The notes: a model not told the origin generated them from the sequence alone. Counted from the stretch's first letter, positions 28,172-38,165 are shown. The stretch: 64,000 nt of DNA from Kosakonia pseudosacchari (GCF_900184035.1 NZ_FXWP01000025.1:124001-188000), one strand, 5' to 3'. Numbers and translations: made by a program.

Positions 28172-29782
28172 ATGGCTACTGCAAAAGCGCTGCTGACACT
28201 GTGTGTTCCCGATGAAGCACAGCAGTCAGCGCTGCTCGTCCATCAGCAGGCCAGCCTGTCAAAATGGGAGAACTGGCTTAAACCATTAGCGGGCAATGAC
28301 GGGGCGGGGGAAGACCCTGCCTATGACGACGATTTCCAGTTGATGCGCGAAGAAATCAACAAACTTTCCGGCATCGATCCAGAAACGTTGTGCCAGCTGG
28401 CTGAAAAGATTCTCTGTCGTACCGCCCGGGACTTAAGGGTGGTCACCTGGTATATCTTTGCCCGTCTGCAGCAGGAAGGCGAGGTCGGGCTGTATGAGGG
28501 GCTGCCATTGCTGGTGGCAATGCTGACCCGTTACGGTGAGCACTGTCATCCGCGCCGCCCGAATGCCCGCAAGTCCGCGCTTGAGTGGCTGAACAGTACA
28601 AAGATTCTGGACACGCTTTCGCTGTGGCCAGATGCCAACCGGGAGCAGACTTCACAGACGGCGGCCGTGCTGAGCTTGCTTGATAGCCAACTGGAGCGCT
28701 GGCCGGAGGGCGAACGCCCTTCTCTCGACGGTTTATCCCATGCGCTGGAGATGCGTCTGGCGGGTTATGGCGGGCTGGATAGCTTAACGTCACCAAGTAT
28801 CAGTACAGCCGAAAGTACGCCTGTTTCAACGGTCAGGCAGTCCGCACCGGACATTGTTGTTAAATCCGAGGGCGAATTTTTAAGCCAAGCGAAAGTGCTC
28901 TCCCGTTGGCTGGCCGATCAGCAGGATGGCTGGCTGGCGTCGCATCGGCTGATGAAAGCGGTTCGCTGGGATACGGTGGGGCAAATCCCGGCGCTGGATG
29001 CCAGCGGTCGCACCCGTCTGTCCCCCCCAAAACCGGATTATCGCGCTCAGCTTAAACGTTTGTATTTGCAGCAGAACTGGACCGAATTAGTGGAACAGGC
29101 CAGTACCATGTTCTGCGAAGGGGGTAACCGTTTCTGGCTCGACCTGCAGTGGTATCTTTGGCAAGGGTTGACTCGCGCCGGACAACCCTGGGATAGCTGG
29201 GCGGACTACATCCTCAGCGACCTGAAGCTGCTGCTGGCCCGCCTGCATGGTCTCGAACAACTCGCCTGGAACGATGGCACGCCGTTTGCCGATGAAGTGA
29301 CGCTGACCTGGATTGCTGAAAAGGTGAACGACGATATATCGGGGTTTGGCAATCAACCCGCAGCGGTTGTCGGTGGCGGACAAACGGATGACATTCTTGC
29401 GCTGGAAGCCGAGGCGATGGAAAAGGGCGACAGCGACGGCCCGGAGGCTGCGCTTGGCTGGCTTCAGCATCGCCCTGGCATAGCGTCACCGCGTAGCCGC
29501 TGGTTGTTGCGTCTGCTGATGGCCCGTGTTGCCGAACAGTTCGGACGCAATGAAATGGCACTCCACCTGCTCGGTGAGCTCACCAGTAGCGCACCACTGT
29601 TGACGCTTAACGAGTGGGAGCCCGGGCTGCTGTTTGAAGTGCAGGCCCGCCGCCTGAAGCTGTTACGCCTTAAAGCGGGTCGCAGCGAAAGCGATAAAAC
29701 CCGCCTCGCTCCTGAAATGGACGAGCTGCTGGCTGGCCTGATTGCCATTGATCCCGCCCGGGCGATGGTGCTGTGCGGCTGA
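28172..29782 (+). CDS. tssA: T6SS assembly protein TssA
   Basis: The 536-residue protein has the ImpA N-terminal domain (GEDPAYDDDFQLMREEINKL, then WYIFARLQQEGEVGLYEGL) and a C-terminal VasJ-type region (LEAEAMEKGDSDGPEAALGW). TssA primes tube and sheath assembly and stays at the distal end. It starts at the base after the tssM stop codon. A second ImpA-type protein at 42310 probably plays the separate TagA/VasL role. Confidence 0.92.
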   Translation: MATAKALLTLCVPDEAQQSALLVHQQASLSKWENWLKPLAGNDGAGEDPAYDDDFQLMREEINKLSGIDPETLCQLAEKILCRTARDLRVVTWYIFARLQQEGEVGLYEGLPLLVAMLTRYGEHCHPRRPNARKSALEWLNSTKILDTLSLWPDANREQTSQTAAVLSLLDSQLERWPEGERPSLDGLSHALEMRLAGYGGLDSLTSPSISTAESTPVSTVRQSAPDIVVKSEGEFLSQAKVLSRWLADQQDGWLASHRLMKAVRWDTVGQIPALDASGRTRLSPPKPDYRAQLKRLYLQQNWTELVEQASTMFCEGGNRFWLDLQWYLWQGLTRAGQPWDSWADYILSDLKLLLARLHGLEQLAWNDGTPFADEVTLTWIAEKVNDDISGFGNQPAAVVGGGQTDDILALEAEAMEKGDSDGPEAALGWLQHRPGIASPRSRWLLRLLMARVAEQFGRNEMALHLLGELTSSAPLLTLNEWEPGLLFEVQARRLKLLRLKAGRSESDKTRLAPEMDELLAGLIAIDPARAMVLCG

Positions 29783-29840
29783 GAAAGCTGGATGTAATTT
29801 TCTCTTTTTTTGACTACCACAACATTCAGGGAAACCGTGC

Positions 29841-31610
29841 ATGGATGATTTAACCCTGCGCTATTACGAAGCAGAGATGCGTTACCTGCGCGAAGCCGGT
29901 AAAGAATTTGCCCGCGCCCATCCTGATCGCGCTGCCATGCTAAATCTGGATAAAACCGGTGCCCGCGACCCGTACGTCGAGCGCCTGTTCGAAGGGTTTG
30001 CCTTCCTGATGGGACGCCTGCGTGAAAAGCTCGACGATGATCTGCCAGAGCTGACCGAAGGGCTGGTGAGCCTGCTCTGGCCGCACTATATGCGCACCAT
30101 TCCGTCACTCTCCGTAGTGGTGTTCGAACCGGAATGGCAGCAGCTTAAACAGGCTGAAATTCTGCCTGAAGGCTTCCCGGTGCTGTCGCGTCCGGTTGGT
30201 CCTGACAAGACCATCTGCCAGTACCGCACGACCCGGGATATCACCCTACAGCCGATTCATCTGGCTGGTGCCCGTTTGCAGACCGAGCCTGACGGACGTG
30301 CCGCTATTCGCCTGCGTTTTAAGTGCGCCAGCAGGGTGGACTGGGCCAAAAGTGGCATTGATAAAGTTGCCCTTTACCTTGATGCCGAAAGCCCGGTGGC
30401 ATCCGCGTTGCATCTGGCACTGACCCGCCGGGTGCATGCGATTTACGCCCGTCATGCCGCGACCCGCACCGAGCGCATCCGCTTTGACGGTTGGTGTAAG
30501 CCGATGGGCTTCGAAGATAGTGAGCGTCTGTGGCCGAAAGGCGACTCTGCGTTCAGCGGTTATCAGCTGTTGCTGGAGTATTTCAGCTTTCGACAGAAGT
30601 TTATGTTTGTCGAACTGCGCGGGCTGGAGTTGATCGGGCTGAACCAGGATACCACCTGGTTTGAAACCGACATCGTGCTCGATGGCGGCTGGCCGTCCGA
30701 TATGCCGTTTGAAACCGAAAACTTTCGCCTGCATTGCGCGCCGGTGATTAATCTTTTTACGCTGGAAGCCGACCCGCTGACCATCGACCCTTTGGAAAAC
30801 GAATACCTGCTGCGCCCGCTGCGTGTGCAGAACGGCCACACGGAAATCTACAGCGTCGATGATATTCACGGCGCGATAAAAAATGGTAAACACCCTTACG
30901 TACCATTTACCAGCTTTCGCCATCGCGGCGGCATGATGCGCTTTGACGCGCCGGAGCGCTATTTCCACACCCGCGTGAAGCGTGGCCCGTCCGGGCTGTA
31001 TGACACCTGGCTTATCCTCGGCGGCCATTCGTTTGAAATGGAGCAGCTTGCTGAAAAGCCGGAATCGCTCTCCATTCGTATCACCGGTACCAACGGGCAA
31101 ATGCCCCGCAAAGCGCTGGAAAGCACGTTGCTCGACCGGGTGGTAAAGGCCGGTAAGGTGGCGGTGAAAGTGCGAAACCTCAGTGCGCCAACATTGCCAC
31201 TCTATCCGCCAGCGAGTGACCGCTTCCACTGGCGGGTGATGAGCCATCTGGGTTCCAGCTTTCTGAGCATGATGGATAACCCGGAAGTGCTGCGCGGCAC
31301 GCTGGCGCTGTATGACTGGACCGATGATGAGATGAACCGACGCCGTCTGGAAGCTATTGTGGCGGTGAAGCATACGCTGGTGCGCCGTTTTGAACGTGGC
31401 TACATGCTGCGCGGCGTCGAGATTGAAATCACGCTTAATGCCGATAACTTTGCCGGCGAGGGGGATGTGAATCTGTTTGGTGAAATGTTGCACCGCTTCT
31501 TTGCGCTATATGCCGATGTTCACCTCTTCAATCAGCTCACGCTGGTGCTGCAACCGACAGGGAAACGACTGCGATGGAAAGAAAATCACAGCCAGCGGGT
31601 GCCGGGCTGA
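29841..31610 (+). CDS. tssF: T6SS baseplate protein TssF
   Basis: TssF is the large baseplate wedge subunit. The 589-residue product starts with the diagnostic MDDLTLRYYEAEMRYLREAG and has DPYVERLFEGFAFLMGRL and DDDLPELTEGLVSLLWPHY, all strongly conserved. It overlaps tssG by 37 bases, as is usual for this pair. Confidence 0.97.
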   Translation: MDDLTLRYYEAEMRYLREAGKEFARAHPDRAAMLNLDKTGARDPYVERLFEGFAFLMGRLREKLDDDLPELTEGLVSLLWPHYMRTIPSLSVVVFEPEWQQLKQAEILPEGFPVLSRPVGPDKTICQYRTTRDITLQPIHLAGARLQTEPDGRAAIRLRFKCASRVDWAKSGIDKVALYLDAESPVASALHLALTRRVHAIYARHAATRTERIRFDGWCKPMGFEDSERLWPKGDSAFSGYQLLLEYFSFRQKFMFVELRGLELIGLNQDTTWFETDIVLDGGWPSDMPFETENFRLHCAPVINLFTLEADPLTIDPLENEYLLRPLRVQNGHTEIYSVDDIHGAIKNGKHPYVPFTSFRHRGGMMRFDAPERYFHTRVKRGPSGLYDTWLILGGHSFEMEQLAEKPESLSIRITGTNGQMPRKALESTLLDRVVKAGKVAVKVRNLSAPTLPLYPPASDRFHWRVMSHLGSSFLSMMDNPEVLRGTLALYDWTDDEMNRRRLEAIVAVKHTLVRRFERGYMLRGVEIEITLNADNFAGEGDVNLFGEMLHRFFALYADVHLFNQLTLVLQPTGKRLRWKENHSQRVPG

Positions 31611-32653
31611 CGGAACACCTAGGCGAGGATATCTGGCGGGTTAACTTTTTTCGATTCTGCCAGTTGCTTGAGCAGCATAATCCCGATGCACCCTTGCTGG
31701 GTACAGCTGAGAAACCAAATGCCGACCCAGTGCGCTTTCGCCCCTGGCCGGGGATGGGGTTTCCGGCCAGCGAATTACGCACCGTTGAGACGGATGAAGA
31801 ACATCCGGAGCTGCCACCTACGGTCCGTACGACCTTTCTTGGAATGTACGGTGTGGATTCGCCGCTACCGACCGCTTATCTGGATGATATCGCCCAGCGG
31901 CGGGAAGGATATGAAGCCACAACTGCTTTTCTCGATATCTTTAGCCACCGCATTACCACGCAGTACTACCGAATATGGCGTAAATACGCCTACCCGGCGA
32001 CCTTTGAAGCGGGCGGCACCGATAAAACTTCGCAATGCCTGCTGGGACTGGTGGGGCTGGGGATCCCCGGTACGGCTGAAAACGTGGCAACCCCGGTTTC
32101 CCGTTTTCTGGCACTGCTCGGGGCGATGCGGCTGCCAACCCGCAATGCGGAAGGTATTAGCCAGCTGGTTAGCCTGCTGGCCCCGCATACCACCGCAACG
32201 ATCATCAGCCCGGACCCAGTCAAAGTGCAGGTGGCTCAGCGCAGTGGGTTGGGGAAAGAAAATCGTGTTTCCCTGTCGCAGCGCGCCACGCTCGGAAAAA
32301 CCGGCAAAGAGGCCTGCAGCCGTATTCTGCTAAAGCTGGCAACCACTAACCCGAGCGAAGCTGAAGGCTGGCTCCCCGGTGGCCAGCTACACACCGATCT
32401 GATGGTGCTGCTGCGCGTGTATCTGGGCTATCGCTCTGATGTGCGCTTGCGCCTGACTGTGCCGGTGAGTGTCTTGCCAGAACCGCGCCTCGGGCAAAAG
32501 CACCGCATCCAGCTTGGCCGTACCGGCATTCTGGGGTTGAAAAGTGGCAAACCCGGCAAGCGCTGCCATCTGACCGTCAGCCTGGGGTGCTATGAGGGGC
32601 TGGATTGCCAACCTTTACATCCCGCACAGGATGGCGGTTATCGTTTTGACTAA
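31574..32653 (+). CDS. tssG: T6SS baseplate protein TssG
   Basis: TssG forms the baseplate wedge with two TssF copies and TssE. The 359-residue protein shows the family landmarks NFFRFCQLLEQ, VRFRPWPGMGFPASEL, FLGMYGVDSPLPTAYLDDI and FSHRITTQYYRIWRKYAY. The start lies inside tssF, consistent with translational coupling. Confidence 0.96.
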   Translation: MERKSQPAGAGLTEHLGEDIWRVNFFRFCQLLEQHNPDAPLLGTAEKPNADPVRFRPWPGMGFPASELRTVETDEEHPELPPTVRTTFLGMYGVDSPLPTAYLDDIAQRREGYEATTAFLDIFSHRITTQYYRIWRKYAYPATFEAGGTDKTSQCLLGLVGLGIPGTAENVATPVSRFLALLGAMRLPTRNAEGISQLVSLLAPHTTATIISPDPVKVQVAQRSGLGKENRVSLSQRATLGKTGKEACSRILLKLATTNPSEAEGWLPGGQLHTDLMVLLRVYLGYRSDVRLRLTVPVSVLPEPRLGQKHRIQLGRTGILGLKSGKPGKRCHLTVSLGCYEGLDCQPLHPAQDGGYRFD

Positions 32654-32672
32654 TTCTGAAAGGAATCTCTGC

Positions 32673-33197
32673 ATGACATCCGTTTTTCTGCGACAGGTTG
32701 TTCTGCTCGCTCTCAGTTGTCTGCTGTCCGGTTGCGGTCTGACGCAGGCCATCTCCGATGGTGCGGCCAGTATGACCAAATCTATCTTCTACAAAAAGAT
32801 TAAGGTGTTGCATCTCGATTTTGAACCGCGCTCGGGAGTCAATGCCGATGAGGCGCAGACGCCGCTGGCGACGATGGTTCGTGTCTACCAGCTAAGGGAA
32901 CGTCAGAAGGAGGATGCCGCCGACTACCAGATGCTGTTGCGTGAAGCCGGTACGGTGCTGAAGGAGGATATTGTGGCGAGCAAATCCCTGCTGGTGATGC
33001 CCAAAGGCAGCGTGATGCTCAATATGCAGATGGATGAAGAGGCGCAATATGTCGCGGTTATCGGGTTATTCAACCGCCCGGATTTGAAAAACAACACCTG
33101 GCGGCTGGTGCTGAGCCGCGATGACCTCGACCCGGACAAACCTCGTACCATTGAACTGGGTTGCGGATTCCTGACGCTGGTTCCCGTTAAGGAGTGA
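32673..33197 (+). CDS. tssJ: T6SS outer-membrane lipoprotein TssJ
   Basis: From the ATG at 32673 the protein has 174 residues. It begins with a lipoprotein signal ending in LLSGC, with the lipidated cysteine at residue 21. TssJ anchors the membrane complex in the outer membrane by binding TssM. Family strands such as TPLATMVRVYQLRERQKFE-like (LATMVRVYQLRERQK), the L1-2 loop region and YVAVIGLFNRPDL are visible. The stop overlaps the ribosome binding site of the next vgrG. Confidence 0.95.
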   Translation: MTSVFLRQVVLLALSCLLSGCGLTQAISDGAASMTKSIFYKKIKVLHLDFEPRSGVNADEAQTPLATMVRVYQLRERQKEDAADYQMLLREAGTVLKEDIVASKSLLVMPKGSVMLNMQMDEEAQYVAVIGLFNRPDLKNNTWRLVLSRDDLDPDKPRTIELGCGFLTLVPVKE

Positions 33198-33202
33198 CAA
33201 CC

Positions 33203-35533
33203 ATGGCGAAGGATAACTGGCGGGCACTGTTCTACGGGCAAACCCGTTACATGCTTGAGATAAACGACAGCCGGGTAAAACCGGACGTGCTGAATTTTTA
33301 CGGACGCGAAGCACTGAGTGCGCCATCGAAATGGCGCATTGAGTTCACCACGTCACAAAACGATGTGGCGGCAGACGATGTACTGCTGAAATACGCCACG
33401 CTGCGCATGCTCAACGGACGTAAAGTCCACGGCGTGATTACGGCGTTTGAATGGCTGGGTTCGACCGTTGACCGGACGCACTACAGCGTGACGCTTTCAT
33501 CCCGCCTTGCGCTGCTCTCTCATACCCGTCGCTGTGCGATATACCAGAACCTTTCTGTACCGGAGCTGGTGGAACAGGTACTGCGTAACCATGGACTGGA
33601 AGGTGCGGATGTTGAGTTTCGTCTGGAGAAGCGTTACCCACCGCGTGATCTCATCACTCAGTGGCGCGAAAGTGACCTGCAATTTATCCGGCGAATGCTT
33701 TCAGAGGTCGGTATCTGGTTCCGAACCGGGGGGAATGATGTCACCGGGCTGGACACGGTGACCTTTGCCGACGGCCAGCAGTTCTACCAGTCTGGTGAGC
33801 ATTTACCGTACCAAGAGCCGTCTGCGTTGTATGACGGTGCAGCCGAATCGGTATGGGGGCTGCGCACCTGGCATAACACGGTAACCGGGATGGTGCGTAC
33901 GCGGGACTACAACTATCGCAAGGCAGGCACGCCGATGGATGCTGTTGTCACCGTCAGTAACAATGCCACCACCATCGGAGAACACTACCGCTACGCCGAG
34001 CCCTTTCTTGAGGTGGGCGAAGACAGCACCGTCGAACCGGAAACTGAAAGCGGAGCGTTTTATGCCCGACTTCACCACGAACGCGAACTGAATAAATCAG
34101 TCAGACTGCACCTGTTCAGTAACGCCGCCGGGTTGATGCCGGGCATGGTGCTGGAAGCAGACGGCAGCAACCGTAACGACCTGAAAGACGGCATGCTGAT
34201 CACATTTACCACCTATCGCGCCGCCCGCGACACGCGGTTGCATGTGTCGGTATGGGGAATGCCGTACAGCGAACAGTTCTGCTTCCGGCCACAGGAGGAA
34301 CCCCGGCCACACATCCACGGCACGTTGCCGGCGCACATTGAAAGCCGGGAGAAGGGCGATATCTATGCCTGGCTGGACAATCAGGGCCGTTACCGGGTGA
34401 AGATGGACTTCACCAGAGAAGATGCAGAGCCCGGCTATAACTACCTGTGGATACGCCAGGCGAAGCCCTGTTCCGGCGATACTTACGGCTGGCACACGCC
34501 GCTGACTGACGGCACGGAAGTCGGTATTGCATATGATGGCGGTGATATTGACCGCCCGTATATTGCCCACGCATTTCACGATTCAGAGCACCAGGAGATC
34601 GTCACCCGCGATAACCGCAGCCAGAACATCCTGCGCACGGCGGCAGGCAACGAGCTACGAATGGAGGATCTGCGTGGGCAGGAGCATATTGCACTCGCCA
34701 CGCCATTCGGCGGCACACAGCTCAACCAGGGTCATATCGTTGATGAGCAGAACAAACGGCGGGGCTCCGGTTATGAACTCAGAACGGATGAATATGGCGT
34801 CATTCGCGTGGCGAAAGGGCTGTTTATCACCGCTGACGGACAGCAGAAGGCTGTGGGAGAAGTGCTGAGCATGGAAACGGCGCTGAAAGAAATCGACGTC
34901 TGTCAGCAGCAGCTGAAAGCCCTGGCCGTTGCCGCAGAACAGGCGCAGGCACTTGAAGCGGATATTGCCAGCCAGAAAGCGATGTTCGACCGACGCCTGA
35001 AACCACTGAACGGGATGATCCATTTCCATGGCCCGCAGGGCGTGGCCTTCACCAGCGGCGAACATATGCAACTGGCTGCCGGTCAGAATGTGGCAGTGAA
35101 TGCGGGTGGAGATTTCAGCAGCGGTGCGATAGGTAACACGGCAATTCTGGCCGGAGAAGGTATCGGTCTGTTCGCACGAACGGGTTCACTGACGCTGAAC
35201 GCCAGCGAAGGTCCGGTGCACATCCAGGCACAGAACGGCGCAATGCACTTATCCGCAGAACAAAAACTGAGCCTGATATCAGCGAGCGACATGTTGTTCG
35301 CAGGCAAGAAGAAGGTGACGCTGATCGGCGGCGGCAGTTATCTCATCATTGATGAAGGGAAGATAGAGTACGGTACAGATACGACATATACGCGGAAGAT
35401 AAAGCGGACGCATCTGACAGCACCAGCATTATTGAGCGGAATGATGCCTTCGTTTAGCCAAAGTGGCATATGTTTGAGTTGCCTTCTTGAAGCTGCAGAA
35501 AATGGTACACCGATACTAATTAAGGGAGAATAA
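33203..35533 (+). CDS. vgrG: VgrG spike protein (TssI), second copy
   Basis: The ATG at 33203 is preceded by aaggag at an eight-base spacing, so it is preferred to the GTG at 33194; the product has 776 residues. It has the same architecture as the first VgrG: the EQVLRNHGLEGADVEFRLEK segment, AHIESREKGDIYAWLDNQGR, WIRQAKPCSGDTYGW and the DUF2345 prism. The last 45 residues are unlike copy 1 (LTAPALLSGMMPSFSQSGIC), fitting a different cargo. A DUF4123 adaptor and an HExxH effector follow within 25 bases of one another, so these are probably its cargo system. Scraps of a closely related vgrG lie at 38166 and 40747. Confidence 0.96.
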   Translation: MAKDNWRALFYGQTRYMLEINDSRVKPDVLNFYGREALSAPSKWRIEFTTSQNDVAADDVLLKYATLRMLNGRKVHGVITAFEWLGSTVDRTHYSVTLSSRLALLSHTRRCAIYQNLSVPELVEQVLRNHGLEGADVEFRLEKRYPPRDLITQWRESDLQFIRRMLSEVGIWFRTGGNDVTGLDTVTFADGQQFYQSGEHLPYQEPSALYDGAAESVWGLRTWHNTVTGMVRTRDYNYRKAGTPMDAVVTVSNNATTIGEHYRYAEPFLEVGEDSTVEPETESGAFYARLHHERELNKSVRLHLFSNAAGLMPGMVLEADGSNRNDLKDGMLITFTTYRAARDTRLHVSVWGMPYSEQFCFRPQEEPRPHIHGTLPAHIESREKGDIYAWLDNQGRYRVKMDFTREDAEPGYNYLWIRQAKPCSGDTYGWHTPLTDGTEVGIAYDGGDIDRPYIAHAFHDSEHQEIVTRDNRSQNILRTAAGNELRMEDLRGQEHIALATPFGGTQLNQGHIVDEQNKRRGSGYELRTDEYGVIRVAKGLFITADGQQKAVGEVLSMETALKEIDVCQQQLKALAVAAEQAQALEADIASQKAMFDRRLKPLNGMIHFHGPQGVAFTSGEHMQLAAGQNVAVNAGGDFSSGAIGNTAILAGEGIGLFARTGSLTLNASEGPVHIQAQNGAMHLSAEQKLSLISASDMLFAGKKKVTLIGGGSYLIIDEGKIEYGTDTTYTRKIKRTHLTAPALLSGMMPSFSQSGICLSCLLEAAENGTPILIKGE

Positions 35534-35535
35534 TA

Positions 35536-36021
35536 ATGAAGCATTCAATAATAGACCGTCTGAAAGAAATACAACGTGAAAGCGATAAAAGAAAAATATA
35601 TGCTCTTGTTGATGGTGCTCAGTATGATCGTTTCTGCACAATAGAATTGGTTAAACGTAATGGTGTAATGCCATTATTTGATAGTTGGGATGATAGATAT
35701 CTCGCATTTGCAGGACCTTGGCTATTGGCTTTGGAAAGTATTGATAATGATCTTTTTTCTATATTAACTAATTTAGAGTTGAAATATTATTCTGTTTCTT
35801 GGATTTTAAGCTCGTCATCTTTTAAAGATCTTTTCATTCATTTGAAAAATAATCTAGAGGTAATTATGCCAAATAATCAGGTGGCAATGTTGAGGTATTA
35901 TGATCCTCGGGTTCTTATCTTTTTACCAGAGGTTTTAACAGCCAAGCAATTAGAAATCTTTTTAATCTCAATTATAAGCTGGGGCTGTAAATATAACGGT
36001 GAGGATTATTATATAAATTGA
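35536..36021 (+). CDS. DUF4123-type T6SS effector adaptor (Tap/TEC-like)
   Basis: The 161-residue protein begins two bases after the vgrG stop. Features typical of DUF4123 adaptors are YALVDGAQYDRF, FAGPWLLAL, SVSWILSSSSFKDLFIHLKN and the RYYDPRVLIFLPEVL motif. These cytoplasmic chaperones load a specific effector on to the tip of the cognate VgrG and are encoded immediately upstream of it, as here. It is AT-rich compared with vgrG, marking the start of the exchangeable cassette. Confidence 0.88.
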   Translation: MKHSIIDRLKEIQRESDKRKIYALVDGAQYDRFCTIELVKRNGVMPLFDSWDDRYLAFAGPWLLALESIDNDLFSILTNLELKYYSVSWILSSSSFKDLFIHLKNNLEVIMPNNQVAMLRYYDPRVLIFLPEVLTAKQLEIFLISIISWGCKYNGEDYYIN

Positions 36022-36054
36022 TTTTTTCATTGGTTTCGCAATAAAGGATTGTTT

Positions 36055-36864
36055 ATGGGAGTGAAAGAGAGGATTCAACGCCCCTCAGAAGTAGCACGGT
36101 GCGAGGACCCAGCCATCAGTGCGACTTTACCTTGTGCATCTTGCTGGAGTAAAGACTATGCCAAAGAAATTAAGGTGAATCCTGTAAAAAGGTATTCAGA
36201 TCAGTTAAATGCTGAAGGTGAATCGTATGAGTATAATTTTGGTACGAGACAATATAAATTAATAATTTACTGTAAAACTTTAAAGAAAGTTAGTGTGGAG
36301 ATACGATTGAAGATCGAGCCAGATAAAGGTGTAGACGAAACAATTATTGAAAAATCAAAAAAAACTTTAATGAAAGGTATTAAAGAAAATTGGGATAATA
36401 AGCTTTCTTTAAAAACCACAGACCCTAAATGTGGAGTCAAAATATTTCCAATAGAATTCAAAGTGGTGTTTGTAGCGTCAAACGAACATTATGTTTTTAG
36501 AATTCATAAACAATATAATCGTGAGGGGGTTACTGGAAAGTTTCTTGACGTGTCTAAAGATACAGGGGCTTGGGTTTATGCTCATGAGTTTGGACATTGT
36601 TTTGGGTTACCAGATGAGTATGGTTATAAAGCAGGTGTACAGCATAAAGACCAGGTTGTTTACTACAAGCCTGATGGCAAGCTAGATGCGCCATTTTCGG
36701 TTCCCTATAATGGCGGCAATCCTGCAGAACCGTCGTCGACAATTATGGCTGCATACGGGAATACTACTATATTGAAAAGGCATGGCTGGCTCATTGCCAT
36801 TGAAGCAAGAGATTTACTTAATGAGCCAGGTTTAGGAAGAAAAATTGAATGCGATATAGTATAA
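36055..36864 (+). CDS. Putative zinc-metallopeptidase T6SS effector (HEFGH motif)
   Basis: The start at 36055 has aaagga six bases upstream; the product has 269 residues without a signal peptide. The catalytic motif HEFGHCFGLPDE lies at residues 177-188: two histidines and a glutamate of HExxH, and Asp187 or Glu188 as the likely third ligand. The C-terminal STIMAAYGNTTILKRHGW resembles the methionine-turn region of metzincin-like enzymes. Two CxxC-like cysteines (CASCW) lie near the N terminus. Its place straight after VgrG and a DUF4123 adaptor, and before a secreted partner, supports the effector call. The substrate is unknown; periplasmic metallopeptidase effectors such as VgrG2b are a precedent. 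Confidence 0.82.
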   Translation: MGVKERIQRPSEVARCEDPAISATLPCASCWSKDYAKEIKVNPVKRYSDQLNAEGESYEYNFGTRQYKLIIYCKTLKKVSVEIRLKIEPDKGVDETIIEKSKKTLMKGIKENWDNKLSLKTTDPKCGVKIFPIEFKVVFVASNEHYVFRIHKQYNREGVTGKFLDVSKDTGAWVYAHEFGHCFGLPDEYGYKAGVQHKDQVVYYKPDGKLDAPFSVPYNGGNPAEPSSTIMAAYGNTTILKRHGWLIAIEARDLLNEPGLGRKIECDIV

Positions 36865-37376
36865 TACTGGGGTTCTTTATTACTATTCTTTCACCAACTT
36901 TACACTCAAAAGAGCCTAAAATGATTGAGAATGATTACTTCACTATCACTGCAAATTGTGAAAGACGTGAGGAGTGTATTTACAATAATGAACGAGAGAT
37001 CCCTGTTGTTGTCACTATCAAAAATATTAGCTCTAAAGGGTTTTATATCCCCCTGAAGTTCATTGAAAAAACCGGTCCTGGTGTTGAACTGGTTGATCAT
37101 CGAACAAAAAAAAGCATGCCCTTGAGACCTAATATTGCTAATTGGGATTTAAAGAAAGAAATGACATATATTCCAGTTAATGGAAGTGTTTCATTTAAAT
37201 GGGCTATTTTAGATGCGGAAATATCTTCCTTTATTGTTGATGGCTCTGTTGATGTTGTTGCGGTTTTTTCCGTTCTAACCAATGTGTATGATTCGGAAAG
37301 GACAGATGTGGGTGAATTCATCTCATCAACAAGATTAATTATTACTGGTAAAGATTTGGATGAAGATAAGCACTGA
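36849..37376 (+). CDS. Secreted partner protein, candidate immunity to the metallopeptidase
   Basis: The 175-residue protein overlaps the effector gene by 16 bases. It starts with a short signal peptide (SIILGFFITILSPTLHS), so it should be periplasmic. The mature part reads like a single beta-sandwich domain (PVVVTIKNISSKGFYIPLKF, then VNGSVSFKWAIL). That location, if it is the immunity protein, implies the metallopeptidase acts in the periplasm. The family is not one I recognise. Confidence 0.72.
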   Translation: MRYSIILGFFITILSPTLHSKEPKMIENDYFTITANCERREECIYNNEREIPVVVTIKNISSKGFYIPLKFIEKTGPGVELVDHRTKKSMPLRPNIANWDLKKEMTYIPVNGSVSFKWAILDAEISSFIVDGSVDVVAVFSVLTNVYDSERTDVGEFISSTRLIITGKDLDEDKH

Positions 37377-38097
37377 GCAGTTAGACTTACTAGATTTTTA
37401 TTCTAAAAACGCTTTCGTTAATGAATTATCTGAACATTGTAAAGAGGTATTTCCATTTATATTTAATGAATTAGGTTCGAAAAATTTTAAAGTTGGTCTT
37501 GCAAACTTAATTAATAAAGCTAAGGCATCAAATATAATGCAACGTGGCCCTCTGCAATTATATATTGATATGGCTATAGTACTTGGCTCCGGGTTTAATA
37601 CTGATCCAATGTATTCTTGCTTTGGTTTTGTAAATGAACAACATTCATCTGGCACGGAATTAGAAAGATCTATGCTGATATATGATAAATTTAATGAGTA
37701 TTTAACAGATGTATTGGGGGGAGGTAATATACATATCTTAGATTTTAAAAATAAGCTTGCTAGTGAAAGATTCGATGGTTTTAGTAGCATTGATTTAAAT
37801 AATCAGATATTTTACTTATTAAAAAAACTTTATCCACAAAAATGTATGTATTTAGGTTGTGATAAAAGTAATGATCTCATATGCCTTGGGCTTGAGAAAT
37901 CTGATACATACTGCCTTAGTTTAAATGTTCGTGCTGCATTTGTTCTTGTGATGTTTATTGTAGGGCATGAATTTGAATCGGATTACTTTCATTTGTATGA
38001 AGGTTTTTTCTCTTTAGAAAAAGACTGTGACGATCAGTTTTTAATTTACAAAGCAAAAGGATTTTTAACGAAATACATAGATGCACTGATTACTTGA
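37360..38097 (+). CDS. Uncharacterised cytoplasmic protein following the metallopeptidase pair
   Basis: The 245-residue product overlaps the previous gene by 17 bases, so the three genes form one translational unit. No signal peptide or membrane helix is visible. It is helical and AT-rich, with FGFVNEQHSSGTELERSML and HEFESDYFHLYEGFFSLEKD as the most distinctive parts. I do not recognise it. It could be a second immunity protein acting in the cytoplasm, or an accessory chaperone for the effector. Confidence 0.6.
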   Translation: MKISTEQLDLLDFYSKNAFVNELSEHCKEVFPFIFNELGSKNFKVGLANLINKAKASNIMQRGPLQLYIDMAIVLGSGFNTDPMYSCFGFVNEQHSSGTELERSMLIYDKFNEYLTDVLGGGNIHILDFKNKLASERFDGFSSIDLNNQIFYLLKKLYPQKCMYLGCDKSNDLICLGLEKSDTYCLSLNVRAAFVLVMFIVGHEFESDYFHLYEGFFSLEKDCDDQFLIYKAKGFLTKYIDALIT

Positions 38098-38165
38098 TCA
38101 AAACATAGTCATGTTGAGCTGCCTAATAAGTTTGCTATTCGATATCGTTCAACCAGGTCGCTGGG

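Noticed and set aside
30246..31493. 415-codon minus-strand ORF inside tssF
   Set aside because: It lies wholly within tssF and has the His/Gln-rich, motif-free composition of an antisense shadow.
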